Source of the DNA: Clostridia bacterium
GTDB lineage: Bacteria; Bacillota; Clostridia; Christensenellales; Borkfalkiaceae
Length of the DNA: 63,675 nt
Assembly: GCA_021204625.1 (NCBI GenBank)
Contig: JAJPZA010000059.1
Location: 1-63,675 of the forward strand
Direction of reading: 5' to 3'
Shown here: positions 32,583-41,832 of the stretch, piece after piece
Layout: each line of letters starts with the position of its first letter
Position numbering within the stretch: the stretch's first letter is position 1
The notes under the pieces: model-generated
Seen by the model: only the letters and a program-made list of their open reading frames with translations
Database searches by the model: none
Told to the model about the DNA's origin: nothing
Made by a program: the position numbers and the translations under genes

Positions 32583-33227
32583 ATGAGCACCAGATCCAAA
32601 GACCAGTCCTTGGAAGCCGCGGACAAGCTCTGTATAGAGCATGAGCTGCAGGCATACGGCTGCAGGTACATCTGCGGCGTGGATGAAGTCGGCAGGGGGC
32701 CGCTGGCGGGACCGGTAATCTGCGCGGCCGTCATAATGCCTCTGGATGAGGATTCCCTGATCCCGGGCATAGATGACAGCAAAAAGCTTTCCGAGACAAA
32801 GCGCTGCACTCTTGCGGAGCAGATACGCTCCAGGGCCATATGCTACCGCATAGGCAGCAAGAGCCCGGAGGACATAGACAGGGTCAACATACTGGAGGCC
32901 ACAAAGCTTGCCATGAAGGAAGCCATAGAGAGCCTTCCCGTAAAGCCGGACTTCGTCATAACGGACGGCAACATGACCCTGGACATCTCTCTTCCGCAAA
33001 GGCACGTCATAAAGGGGGATGCCAAGAGCTACACCATAGGCGCGGCCTCAATCCTGGCCAAAACGTACCGGGATGACCTCATGACCCGGCTTTCTGCCCG
33101 GTACCCGGAATACAGCTTCGCAAAGAACAAGGGATATCCTTCAAAAGAGCATATCCAGGCCATATTGGACCATGGCCTCTGCCCGGAGCACCGCCGCTCT
33201 TTCACGGAGAAATGGGCCAAAGACTAA
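32583..33227 (+). CDS. rnhB: Ribonuclease HII
   Basis: A 214-aa enzyme that cleaves RNA in RNA-DNA hybrids and at single ribonucleotides. Seen: GVDEVGRGPLAGPV with the first two catalytic acids, DSKKLSETKR, the third Asp in FVITDGNMT, and AASILAKTYRD. GGAGGC precedes the ATG. It closes the ylxM-to-rnhB block, as in many Bacillota. Confidence 0.97.
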   Translation: MSTRSKDQSLEAADKLCIEHELQAYGCRYICGVDEVGRGPLAGPVICAAVIMPLDEDSLIPGIDDSKKLSETKRCTLAEQIRSRAICYRIGSKSPEDIDRVNILEATKLAMKEAIESLPVKPDFVITDGNMTLDISLPQRHVIKGDAKSYTIGAASILAKTYRDDLMTRLSARYPEYSFAKNKGYPSKEHIQAILDHGLCPEHRRSFTEKWAKD

Positions 33228-33438
33228 ACCCTTGAACCAGGGCTTTCATACAGGCTCATGCAGGCGCATGCGGCGCCGTACAGGCACCGTCCAATAATCC
33301 GGGCGCGCAATTCCGCGCCGGTTAAAACTTAAGAACACACGCGCAGCAGAGCCAAACGCAAGGCTCCTCTGCAGAATCCATATAAATTACTTACACATTA
33401 TTATATAGTAATGCGCTTAAGACAAGGGGGATACGAGT

Positions 33439-34065
33439 ATGGAGCATGCATATGAACTGCGTTCAACCATACGCCGCGAAGTGAGCATAGAGGTAATACC
33501 AGGCCACTTTGCAACAAAGAACTCGCACATAAGCCACTTTGTGGACATGTACAAAGTGAAGTGCCAGCTCAGGGAAGCCAAGGCAGCCGCAAGGATGTTC
33601 ACGGACATTCTCATGGGCACGCCCATTGAGAGCATAATCTCGCTGGACAGGATGAAGATGGTCGGAGCCTACATGGCTGAATTCCTTTCCAGCAGCATGA
33701 GCGCAAGCTCCAGGCAGAACATTTCCGTCCTTTCGCCGGAGGTAACGGACGGAATCCTCATTTTAAGGGACAACGTCATGCAGTACGTCCGCGGCAAAAG
33801 GGTCCTCATTCTCACGGACTCCGCCACGACGGGAAAGTCCGTGCACAGCATAGCGGACGGCGTCCGTTATTACGGCGGCATCCCCGTGGCCATCGCAGCG
33901 GTTTTCGGCGGGGAATTCGAGAGCGACCTTCGCGTGGTGAAGCTCTTCGGCCTCAAGGACATACCCACGTACTGCTCATACTCTCCTTTGGAGTGCCCGC
34001 TTTGCAAGAAGGGCGTGAGAGTGGACGCCGTTGTGAACAGCTACGGCTACAGCAAAATAGACTGA
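33439..34065 (+). CDS. Phosphoribosyltransferase-family protein (orotate PRTase-like)
   Basis: A 208-aa protein with a PRTase fold: the PRPP-binding loop is VLILTDSATTGKSVHSI, where the usual acidic pair before TTG is reduced to one Asp. The C terminus has a PLECPLCKKG segment with two Cys. The N-terminal part has no clear orotate-specific motif and the gene is not in a pyrimidine operon, so it may be a regulatory or purine-type PRTase. The start follows GGGGG by 8 nt. Confidence 0.75.
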   Translation: MEHAYELRSTIRREVSIEVIPGHFATKNSHISHFVDMYKVKCQLREAKAAARMFTDILMGTPIESIISLDRMKMVGAYMAEFLSSSMSASSRQNISVLSPEVTDGILILRDNVMQYVRGKRVLILTDSATTGKSVHSIADGVRYYGGIPVAIAAVFGGEFESDLRVVKLFGLKDIPTYCSYSPLECPLCKKGVRVDAVVNSYGYSKID

Positions 34066-34122
34066 GACCCGCTATCCGGCATCCATTAAGTGCCGGATGC
34101 AGAAGGAAGAGGGAGTGCGGCT

Positions 34123-34797
34123 GTGGACTTAATCGTCATAATCGTCATTGTGGTCATCGTCTTCGTCCTCATCCTGTCCTCGTACAGCAAGGGGAAGCAT
34201 GTGCCCAAGGACGTGAAGCCCAAAGACAAGCCGGCAGATGAAGACCACAGGTACATCGAGGTCCGGGCCACGGAAGACCAGCTGAAGGAGCTCGAGGAGG
34301 ATTTCAAAAAGCAGGGCTGGGAGTTTGAGTCCAGGGAACTCAAGCCAAACACCAAAATGTTCAGCTCGGACGTCTGGATCCTCTCATTCCACAGGATGCC
34401 TCCTCCGCCCGCAGAGCCTGCGGAGCCGGCTCCACAGTCCATAACGGAAGACCCGTTCGGCATGCAGCCTGTCATTCCGGAGCAGGCTGCGGATGCGGAT
34501 GCATACGGCCTTGTTCCCCTGACCCAGGTTCCTGCGGAAGCCCCTTTCACGGAGCATCCCCTGGATGAAGACCCGTTTGGGATAGACCCGGCCGTGGCAG
34601 AGGAAGACCCCTTCGGGGATGAGCTCACCCCTGTGCCTCCCGCAGATGATCCTTTGTCGCAGAATCCTGCGGAAGAACAGACGGAACTGCCAGCGGAAGG
34701 GCAGCCGGAACGGCCGGCGGAAAAGCAGACGGAAGGGCAGCCGGAAGATCCTCCGGTGGAAGAGGACGGGAATGAAGCGCCGAAGGATGAAGGTTAG
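34123..34797 (+). CDS. Single-pass membrane protein with acidic proline-rich tail
   Basis: A 224-aa protein. The start is probably GTG at 34123, after GAGGGAG with 7-nt spacing, directly opening a membrane helix (VDLIVIIVIVVIVFVLIL). A ~65-residue charged domain follows (YIEVRATEDQLKELEEDFKK ... WILSFHRM). The tail is low-complexity, Pro/Glu/Ala-rich, with three EDPFG motifs. I do not recognise a family. The track start at 34090 would put extra polar residues before the helix and lacks a ribosome binding site. Confidence 0.65.
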   Translation: MDLIVIIVIVVIVFVLILSSYSKGKHVPKDVKPKDKPADEDHRYIEVRATEDQLKELEEDFKKQGWEFESRELKPNTKMFSSDVWILSFHRMPPPPAEPAEPAPQSITEDPFGMQPVIPEQAADADAYGLVPLTQVPAEAPFTEHPLDEDPFGIDPAVAEEDPFGDELTPVPPADDPLSQNPAEEQTELPAEGQPERPAEKQTEGQPEDPPVEEDGNEAPKDEG

Positions 34798-34899
34798 CGC
34801 ATGCGTGAGGGGCTTGAAAAAGGCGGAATTTATATATGGTAAAGGGCATGAATTTTTTGCCCGGCGCCCGAATTCGCCTGAAAAGCGGCGTAAAATGAG

Positions 34900-34928
34900 T
34901 TGATTTTTTCAAAAGCATTTGTTAATAT
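34900..34928 (+). promoter_or_regulatory. rplS promoter
   Basis: TTGATT, a 17-bp spacer and TAATAT (34923-34928), about 70 bp upstream of the start codon. Confidence 0.5.
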
Positions 34929-34934
34929 TAGTTT

Positions 34935-34990
34935 CGACTTCGGGGCAGTCCGCTGCAGAAGAGTGCATGAATGCCTTGGTATATTTTGGA
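34935..34990 (+). promoter_or_regulatory. Possible ribosomal protein L19 leader
   Basis: The rplS 5' UTR contains GCAG-TCCG-CTGC and GCAT-GA-ATGC hairpins before GGAGG. Bacillota rplS genes often carry an autoregulatory L19 leader with similar elements; I cannot confirm the consensus by eye. Confidence 0.35.
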
Positions 34991-34999
34991 GGTTAGATC

Positions 35000-35344
35000 A
35001 TGAATGGATTAATAGAGGCCATAGAGAGAGAAGGCATGAAGACGGATGTCCCCAAGTTCAATGTGGGGGACACAGTGAGAGTGGGCTTCAAGGTCGTCGA
35101 GGGAACCAAGGAGAGAATCCAGAACTTCGAGGGCGTGGTAATTGCCAAGAAGCACGGCGGGATCCGTGAGACATTCACTGTAAGGCGTCTTTCCTTCGGC
35201 GTAGGCGTGGAGAGAACATTCCCTCTTCACTCCCCTAAGATTTCAGACATCTCTGTGGTTCGCCGCGGCAAGGTAAGAAGGGCAAAGCTGTATTACCTGA
35301 GAGGACTTACCGGAAAGGCTGCCAAGATAAAGGAAATCAGATAA
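35000..35344 (+). CDS. rplS: 50S ribosomal protein bL19
   Basis: A 114-aa protein matching bL19: [41 protein letters not shown], and [25 protein letters not shown] at the C terminus. GGAGG precedes the ATG. In most genomes it directly follows trmD; here it lies 3.5 kb downstream as a single-gene unit with its own promoter and terminator. Confidence 0.98.
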   Translation: MNGLIEAIEREGMKTDVPKFNVGDTVRVGFKVVEGTKERIQNFEGVVIAKKHGGIRETFTVRRLSFGVGVERTFPLHSPKISDISVVRRGKVRRAKLYYLRGLTGKAAKIKEIR

Positions 35345-35351
35345 GATTAAA

Positions 35352-35380
35352 TAAGCTCCCGCTATGCGCGGGGGCTTTTA
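35352..35380 (+). terminator. rplS terminator
   Basis: AGCTCCCGC pairs with GCGGGGGCT (one G-U), followed by TTTATT. Confidence 0.8.
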
Positions 35381-35675
35381 TTAACACAGGGGCTTTTGCA
35401 CCCTCGGCGCTTCTTTGGCGGCACCGCTGCGGAGCTTTGGCCCAAGGCCTGTATTTCAAGCCGGCAGGTGCCGGAATGGTTGTGCAATGTGCACAATTTC
35501 CGTGAGAAAAAGAAGTTTTTTGCGCCTCCGGCGTTTGAAACGGCTGGAAGTGCTTTAAATATAATTATGCAGGCCCGAAAGGGAAAGGCCGCTGATATGC
35601 AGGCCCGCGAAGGAGGGCCGCTTAACGGGTAAAGGATAGACCGCGGCCGGAAGGCCGGGCGTTTAAGGAGATCAT
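35381..35675. other. topA upstream region
   Basis: No gene is visible. TTGAAA (35535-35540) with a long 19-bp spacer to TATAAT (35560-35565) may be the topA promoter. Confidence 0.4.
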
Positions 35676-38036
35676 ATGGATCTTATAATTGTAGAGTCGC
35701 CGTCCAAGGCGAAGACAATTTCAAAGTATCTCAAGGGGAAGTTCAGGGTGGACGCTTCCGGCGGACACGTGAGGGACCTTCCGGAGAAGAGCCTCGGCTT
35801 CCGCATTGAGGAGGGATTCGAGCCCAAGTATGAGGTCACGGACAGCAAGAAGGAGACCATCAAGAAGCTCAAGGACGAGGCCAGGAAGGCGGGCAGGGTT
35901 TATCTTGCGACAGACCCGGACCGCGAGGGGGAGGCCATCTCCTGGCACCTGCAGGAAGTTCTGGGGCTGGATCCCAATGAGGACAGCAGGATAGAGTTCA
36001 ACGAGATCTCGCAGAAGGCAGTGACTGCCGCCCTGCAGCATCCCAGGAAGATCAACCTCAACCTGGTCAACGCCCAGCAGGCCAGAAGGGTGCTGGACAG
36101 AATCGTGGGATACAAGCTCTCCCCGCTCGTGAACAAGCGCATACAGACGGGCCTTTCCGCAGGAAGGGTTCAGTCCGTGGCTTTAAGGCTCATCGTGGAC
36201 AGGGAGCGCGAGATACAGGCGTTCAAGCCGGAGCAGTACTGGATGCTCACTGCGGACCTTCAGGACAAGTACGGCCAGTACGCGCCTTTCAAGGCTACAT
36301 GCCAGCTCAAGAAGAAGGGGGCAAACGTTTCGGCCGAGACGGCCGGCGACGTTGAGAGCAAGGTGAAGGCAGGCACCTTCTATGTGAAGAAGGTCACAAG
36401 GTCCGTAAAGTCCCAGGGCGCGCCCCCGCCTTTCACAACGTCCTCCCTGCAGCAGGACGCGTACAACAAGCTTGGCCTCACTTCCCCGGACACCATGGCC
36501 GTGGCGCAGCACCTGTATGAAGGAATGGAAGTGGGCGGGGAGCTCATGGCTCTCGTAACGTACATCCGTACGGATTCCGTGCGCGTGGCATCCGAGGCGC
36601 AGGCGGCCGCAAGAAGCTTCATAGGCACAAGCTTCGGCCCGGAATATGTGCCGGCCAAGCCCAATTATTTCGCCACAAAGAAGGGGGCGCAGGACGCCCA
36701 CGAGGCCATAAGGCCCATAAACCTTGAGATAACCCCCGCCAAGGTGAAGAACTTCCTGGACAGGAAGCACTACGGCGTGTACAAGCTCATATATGACCGT
36801 TTCCTCGCATCCCAGATGGCTCCCGCCAAGTACGACTCCATGCAGATAGAGGCCGTCTCCGGCGGAACCACCTTCAAGGCCAGCGGCAGGTCCATGATAT
36901 TCGCAGGCTATACGGCCGCATACCAGGATGTGAAGACGGACACGGACGAGGAAGAGCCTGTGGCAAAGCTTCTTCCCCCGCTTGAGGAAGGGGACAGGCT
37001 CACGCTTTTAGGGCTCAAGAAGGAAGAGAAGTTCACCGCTCCTCCGAAGAGATACTCGGACGCCTCCCTTGTAAAGACGATGGAGGACAGCGGCATAGGC
37101 CGCCCTTCCACGTACGCATCCATAATTTCCGTTCTCACCAAGCGCAAGTACGTGAAGAAGGAAGGGAAGACAATGGTGCCCACAGAAGTGGCGTACCAGC
37201 TTACGGACTTCCTTGTGAAGTATTTCCCGGACATCATGGACGTGGGCTTCACGGCCCATATGGAGAACGAGCTGGACAGCGTGGAGGACGGCGGCGTGGA
37301 CTGGAAGAGGATGATTCTGGATTTCTATCCTCCGTTCAGCGAAGAGCTCAACACTGCCAACACGGGCGAGGACGAGATGACGGACATCTTGTGCCCCAAG
37401 TGCGGCTCCCCCATGATACGCAGGCCCGGCCGCCACGGCACATACCTCGCATGCTCCAACTTCCCCGCGTGCAGGAACATAATCTCTGAGACCGAGGCGG
37501 AAGTTTCGGACACCAAGTGCCCTCTTTGCGGGGCCAACATGGTGGTTAAGAGCGGCAAGTACGGCAAGTTCCTTGCCTGCCCCAACTATCCCAAGTGCAA
37601 GGGCAAGCTCCCCATAGACGCTGTCCTTTCGGATGAGAAGTGCGCCTGCGGAGGAGCCATGTACCTCAAGCACGGGCGCTATGGAGACTACCTGGAGTGC
37701 GTGGCCTGCGGAACCCGCAAGCCCCTTCCCAAAGCCTCGTCTTCCGGAGACGCAGATGGCTCCGGAGCAGCAGAGAAGTTTGCAGGCACCTGCCCCAAGT
37801 GCGGCAAGCCCATGCGTCGCCTGCGCGCCAAGTCAAAGAAGATATACTACGGGTGCACCGGCTATCCCGCTTGTGATTTCCGCAGCTGGGATCTTCCCAC
37901 AGGAAAGCTCTGCCCGCTCTGCGGCGAAGCCCTCGTTGTGAGGGGCAAGAAGGTTGTCTGCTCCGCCAAGGGATGCCAGTACTCCGAACCCATTTCCTCC
38001 GAACTCGCTGCCAAGCTTGGCAAGGATGAGGACTGA
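35676..38036 (+). CDS. topA: DNA topoisomerase I (type IA)
   Basis: A 786-aa enzyme that relaxes negative supercoils. Seen: the TOPRIM opening LIIVESPSKAKTISKYL, DPDREGEAISWHL with the metal-binding acids, the SAGRVQSVALRLIVDRE helix, and the active-site region TYIRTDSVRV with the catalytic Tyr near residue 300. The C terminus has five zinc-ribbon units from ~570 on, four with clear CPxCG openings and one CACGG variant; some bacteria have only three. The ATG follows AAGGAG. trmFO starts right after it. Confidence 0.97.
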   Translation: MDLIIVESPSKAKTISKYLKGKFRVDASGGHVRDLPEKSLGFRIEEGFEPKYEVTDSKKETIKKLKDEARKAGRVYLATDPDREGEAISWHLQEVLGLDPNEDSRIEFNEISQKAVTAALQHPRKINLNLVNAQQARRVLDRIVGYKLSPLVNKRIQTGLSAGRVQSVALRLIVDREREIQAFKPEQYWMLTADLQDKYGQYAPFKATCQLKKKGANVSAETAGDVESKVKAGTFYVKKVTRSVKSQGAPPPFTTSSLQQDAYNKLGLTSPDTMAVAQHLYEGMEVGGELMALVTYIRTDSVRVASEAQAAARSFIGTSFGPEYVPAKPNYFATKKGAQDAHEAIRPINLEITPAKVKNFLDRKHYGVYKLIYDRFLASQMAPAKYDSMQIEAVSGGTTFKASGRSMIFAGYTAAYQDVKTDTDEEEPVAKLLPPLEEGDRLTLLGLKKEEKFTAPPKRYSDASLVKTMEDSGIGRPSTYASIISVLTKRKYVKKEGKTMVPTEVAYQLTDFLVKYFPDIMDVGFTAHMENELDSVEDGGVDWKRMILDFYPPFSEELNTANTGEDEMTDILCPKCGSPMIRRPGRHGTYLACSNFPACRNIISETEAEVSDTKCPLCGANMVVKSGKYGKFLACPNYPKCKGKLPIDAVLSDEKCACGGAMYLKHGRYGDYLECVACGTRKPLPKASSSGDADGSGAAEKFAGTCPKCGKPMRRLRAKSKKIYYGCTGYPACDFRSWDLPTGKLCPLCGEALVVRGKKVVCSAKGCQYSEPISSELAAKLGKDED

Positions 38037-38040
38037 CGTC

Positions 38041-39408
38041 ATGCCCGTGGACAATATGCCCGCATTTTCCGGCTCCGCTACGGAGTCCGCGGGTTCTGTG
38101 ACATCCCCGGATTCCCCTGTGGAGATACAGGTGATAGGCGCGGGCCTTGCAGGCTGCGAGGCAGCCCTGCAGCTTGCGAACGCCGGATGCCGTGTCCTTT
38201 TGAAGGACATAAAGCCCGGCTCTTTCACGCCCGCCCACACGAATCCGGATTTTGCGGAGCTCGTATGCTCCAACTCCCTCAAAGGCGAGGACCCGTACTC
38301 CAACGCCTGCGGCCTTTTAAAGGCTGAGATGAGAGCCTTCGGCTCTGTCATGACGGAAGCCGCAGACCATACAAGAGTGCCGGCCGGAGGAGCGCTGGCC
38401 GTGGACCGGGACAAATTCGCCCGGTACATAACAGACAGGATACAATCCAGCCCCAATATCCGCACCGCATGCGAGGAAGTGCAGGCCGTGCCCGCGGGCC
38501 CCTGCATAATCTGCACAGGGCCGCTTACATCCGGCCCTTTGAACGGGGATATCTCAAGGATATGCGGCTCCCCGCTGCATTTCTATGACGCCTCGGCTCC
38601 CATAGTCTCCAGGGAGAGCATAGACATGTCTCATGCCTTTTACGGAGACCGGTACGGCAAAGGCGGGGACGACTACATAAACTGCCCGCTCACGAAGGAC
38701 GAATACTACGCCTTCGTTGAAGCCCTTCTTTCCGCGGAGAAAGCTGAGCTCCATTCATTTGAGAAGAGCGAGATTTTTGAGGGCTGCATGCCCGTGGAGG
38801 TCATGGCCTCCCGCGGCAGGGACTCGCTTCGCTTTGCAAATTTCAAGCCGGTTGGCTTAAGCGGTCCGGACGGGCAGCGGCATTTCGCCGTTTTGCAGCT
38901 TAGAAAGGAGACGGAATCCGGAGAGGCGTACAACCTTGTGGGCTGCCAGACCAACCTGAAGTTCGGAGAACAGAAGCGTGTCTTTTCCATGATTCCGGCC
39001 CTCCGTGACGCGGACTTCTTAAGATACGGAGTCATGCACCGGAACACCTTCCTGAACTCCCCGGAATGCCTTAACGCGGACTTCTCCCTGAAAACAGACC
39101 CTCTGGTGTTTTTCGCGGGCCAGATAACGGGAGTGGAAGGGTACGTGGAGAGCGCGGCAAGCGGCATTCTGGCCGCCCGCCATCTCATCTCCCGCCTGCA
39201 GGGCAAAGCCCCTGCGATTCCCGGGGATGACACAGTGATGGGAGCGCTTTCAAGGCACATATCCGCCGCTTCATCCGATTTCCAGCCAATGAACGCGAAT
39301 TACGGCATCCTGCGCCCTCTGGACACCCCGGCCCGGGACAAGAAGGCAAGATACCGCGCCCTCTCCGAAAGGGCCCTTGCCAGCATCCGGGCGTACCTTT
39401 GCGAGTAG
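38041..39408 (+). CDS. trmFO: tRNA (uracil-5-)-methyltransferase TrmFO, folate- and FAD-dependent
   Basis: A 455-aa flavoprotein that makes m5U54 using methylene-tetrahydrofolate. After a ~25-residue Ser/Pro-rich lead comes the dinucleotide-binding motif VIGAGLAGCEAALQLANAG. Then LVCSNSLKGED, YINCPLTKDEYYAF, FEGCMPVE with the conserved Cys, and GQITGVEGYVESAASG. I chose ATG 38041, where GAGGA precedes by 8 nt; ATG 38026 overlaps topA and is an alternative. Gene order topA-trmFO-hslVU is classic Bacillota. Confidence 0.95.
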   Translation: MPVDNMPAFSGSATESAGSVTSPDSPVEIQVIGAGLAGCEAALQLANAGCRVLLKDIKPGSFTPAHTNPDFAELVCSNSLKGEDPYSNACGLLKAEMRAFGSVMTEAADHTRVPAGGALAVDRDKFARYITDRIQSSPNIRTACEEVQAVPAGPCIICTGPLTSGPLNGDISRICGSPLHFYDASAPIVSRESIDMSHAFYGDRYGKGGDDYINCPLTKDEYYAFVEALLSAEKAELHSFEKSEIFEGCMPVEVMASRGRDSLRFANFKPVGLSGPDGQRHFAVLQLRKETESGEAYNLVGCQTNLKFGEQKRVFSMIPALRDADFLRYGVMHRNTFLNSPECLNADFSLKTDPLVFFAGQITGVEGYVESAASGILAARHLISRLQGKAPAIPGDDTVMGALSRHISAASSDFQPMNANYGILRPLDTPARDKKARYRALSERALASIRAYLCE

Positions 39409-39647
39409 TGAGGCGGCGGGCTCTGCCAGGCTGATATTACAGGGCCATTGTAAAGGCCATTGTATTCCGGGGATTTTTCTGCAACAAAACAAGCGCGAAA
39501 CCGCAGTTTTATGGAATATCTGTGAAAAAAACGGGGTTTTGGTTTTAGATCCGCCGGAAAGTGTTTATATAACATAGTGAGGGGCAAAGCACTCTCATGC
39601 AGATGCAGGACGGAAATTACAGGACAATAATTTAGGTGAGAATCAAT

Positions 39648-40184
39648 ATGTCAGAATTTCATGCTACGACAATATGCGGCGTCAAGAAGGACGGCGTTAC
39701 GGCCATAGCCGGAGACGGCCAGGTCACAATGGGCGAGAACGTCATATTCAAGACATCGGCGCAGAAGGTAAGGAGGATATACGGAGGCAAGGTGATTTTA
39801 GGCTTTGCAGGCTCCGTTTCGGACGCCTTCTCCCTTTCCGAGAAGTTTGAGGGGATGCTCAACAAGTTCTCAGGAAATCTCATGCGCTCCGCAGTGGAGC
39901 TCGCGGAGCTCTGGCGCGGAGACAAGGCTGCCCGCCAGCTCAACGCCATGATGATAATAGCGGACAAGGACGTGATGCTCGTGGTGTCCGGAACCGGCGA
40001 AGTCATTGAGCCGGACGGAGGGGTCATAGCCATCGGCTCCGGCGGAAACTACGCATTGGCCGCTGCCCGCGCCCTTGTGCAGAACACGGACATGGATGCG
40101 CCCACAATCGCTACAAAGGCTCTCAAGATAGCCAGCGAGATCTGCGTCTTCACGAACGACAACATCAGGTGCGAGACCGTCTGA
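39648..40184 (+). CDS. hslV: HslV (ClpQ) peptidase subunit
   Basis: A 178-aa proteasome-like N-terminal nucleophile peptidase of HslUV. The body begins [20 protein letters not shown], with [21 protein letters not shown] after it. The start MSEFHATT keeps a five-residue extension before the usual catalytic Thr, as in Bacillus subtilis ClpQ (CodW), where the exposed N-terminal Ser acts as nucleophile. ATG 39648 is favoured over GTG 39636, which overlaps the AGGTGAG ribosome binding site. Confidence 0.95.
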   Translation: MSEFHATTICGVKKDGVTAIAGDGQVTMGENVIFKTSAQKVRRIYGGKVILGFAGSVSDAFSLSEKFEGMLNKFSGNLMRSAVELAELWRGDKAARQLNAMMIIADKDVMLVVSGTGEVIEPDGGVIAIGSGGNYALAAARALVQNTDMDAPTIATKALKIASEICVFTNDNIRCETV

Positions 40185-40309
40185 AGCCAGCCTTGGCTTT
40201 GCGGCCTTTGGCCTTTAACGCGCTGTAAGTCTATTCATGCGGGCAGACATGCCATTATGCGGCATGCCCGGATTGGAACATGATCCCGCCAAAGGACAGG
40301 AGATAATTT

Positions 40310-41626
40310 ATGGATCTTACCCCCAAGCAGATAGTGCATGAGCTTAACAAGCACATAATAGGGCAGGACGAGGCCAAGAGGTCTGTGGCCATAGCCCTCA
40401 GAAACAGATACAGAAGGTCGCAGCTCTCACCTGAGCTGCAGGAGGAAATCACTCCCAAGAACATCATCATGAAGGGCCCCACGGGCGTAGGAAAGACGGA
40501 GATTGCAAGGCGCCTTGCCAAGCTTGTCCGCGCTCCGTTCATTAAGGTTGAAGCCACCAAATACACGGAGGTGGGCTATGTGGGCAGGGATGTTGAGTCC
40601 ATGGTCCGCGACCTTGCGGAGTGCGCGATACGCCTCGTGAAGGAAGAGAAGACCGAGGAGGTCTCCATGAAGGCCACAGCGGCTGCGGAGAAGAAGATTC
40701 TCAAGGTCCTTGCGGAGGCCAAGCGCGAGGAGCGCGGCGAGACCGCGAAGGAAGTCTTCGAGCGCCAGCTTCTGGACGATATCCATGACGGCAAGTATGA
40801 CTCCGTGGTCATTGAGATAGACGTTCCGGACGAGCCCAAGCCTTTGGATCTCTCTGCCGGCGGAGGCGCTTCCATTGACCTCGGCTCCATCATGGGAGGC
40901 ATGGGTCTTGGCAAGCGCCACAAGAAGCGCAAGATAACCGTGGCCGAAGCCCGCCGGCTTCTCATAGAGGACGAGGCGGACAAGCTCATAGACAATGACG
41001 CCGTGAACACGGAAGCCCTTAAGCGGGCCGAGAATGACGGCATAATCTTCATAGACGAGATAGACAAGATTGCGGGAGCCGGGAACACCAGCGGCGCGGA
41101 CGTGTCCCGTGAAGGCGTGCAGAGGGACATCCTGCCCATAGTCGAGGGGTGCACGGTGAACACCAAGTACGGCCCCGTGAAGACGGACTATATCCTTTTC
41201 ATCGCGGCAGGCGCGTTCAACGTCTCCAAGATAGAGGACCTGATCCCCGAGCTTTTAGGGCGCTTCCCCATCCAGGTTGAGCTCAAGAGCCTTACAAAAG
41301 AAGACTTCGTCAAGATCCTCGCCCAGCCGGAGAACTCCCTCACCATGCAGTACTCGGCTCTTCTGGCCGTGGACAACATAGACCTGCATTTCACTCCGGA
41401 CGCCCTGGACCGCATAGCCGAGATAGCCGCGGACATCAACATGACGTCAGAGGACATCGGCGCCCGCCGTCTCCACACCGTAATGGAGTCCCTTCTTTCG
41501 GACATCTCTTACGAGGCCGGCGGAAACGACTACCCTGTCGTTCCCCTCACCGTGGACAGCAAGTACGTGGACGAGCATCTCAGCAACATCATCCAGAACA
41601 GGGACCTCATGAAGTACGTCCTGTAA
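40310..41626 (+). CDS. hslU: HslU (ClpY) ATPase subunit
   Basis: A 438-aa AAA+ unfoldase that feeds HslV. Seen: LTPKQIVHELNKHIIGQDEAKRSVA at the N terminus, Walker A GPTGVGKTEIARR near 64, the GYVGRDVES pore motif, an I domain of mixed charge (~110-230), Walker B IIFIDEIDKI, and the C-terminal LMKYVL tail that docks into HslV. It is 125 bp downstream of hslV. codY, which follows in Bacillus, is absent. Confidence 0.97.
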   Translation: MDLTPKQIVHELNKHIIGQDEAKRSVAIALRNRYRRSQLSPELQEEITPKNIIMKGPTGVGKTEIARRLAKLVRAPFIKVEATKYTEVGYVGRDVESMVRDLAECAIRLVKEEKTEEVSMKATAAAEKKILKVLAEAKREERGETAKEVFERQLLDDIHDGKYDSVVIEIDVPDEPKPLDLSAGGGASIDLGSIMGGMGLGKRHKKRKITVAEARRLLIEDEADKLIDNDAVNTEALKRAENDGIIFIDEIDKIAGAGNTSGADVSREGVQRDILPIVEGCTVNTKYGPVKTDYILFIAAGAFNVSKIEDLIPELLGRFPIQVELKSLTKEDFVKILAQPENSLTMQYSALLAVDNIDLHFTPDALDRIAEIAADINMTSEDIGARRLHTVMESLLSDISYEAGGNDYPVVPLTVDSKYVDEHLSNIIQNRDLMKYVL

Positions 41627-41651
41627 TCCGGAGCCGGAATTCCGGCATCCG

Positions 41652-41673
41652 CCGCAGGCCTGCAGGCCTGCGG
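41652..41673. repeat. Perfect 22-bp palindrome after hslU
   Basis: CCGCAGGCCTG followed immediately by its reverse complement, flanked by TTCCGG and CCGGAA that extend the cruciform. No T tract follows, so it is not a standard terminator. Confidence 0.6.
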
Positions 41674-41762
41674 GCCGGAAAAGCCCAGCATGGATGTGCA
41701 GGCAGGAAAACCCTGACCTGCACGCAGGGAACCTGCAAGCGGCATAAGCCAGACAGGCTGAG

Positions 41763-41778
41763 CCGCGCATATGCGCGG
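41763..41778. repeat. 16-bp palindrome upstream of hisS
   Basis: CCGCGCATATGCGCGG is a perfect palindrome 55 bp before the hisS start. It has no recognised function. Confidence 0.5.
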
Positions 41779-41790
41779 TTCAAGGCATAT

Positions 41791-41820
41791 AACACACAAC
41801 ACATAACACATAACACATAA
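41791..41820 (+). repeat. Short tandem repeat (AACACAT) abutting the hisS ribosome binding site
   Basis: AACACAC then three AACACAT units and AA, ending exactly at AGGAG of hisS. Unit length is 7 bp with four units, the first differing at one base. Confidence 0.75.
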
Positions 41821-41832
41821 AGGAGTCATCCT

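Noticed and set aside
41627-41832. T-box riboswitch upstream of hisS
   Set aside because: No GGGTGG-type T-box sequence or terminator/antiterminator pair is visible; only palindromes and the heptamer repeat.
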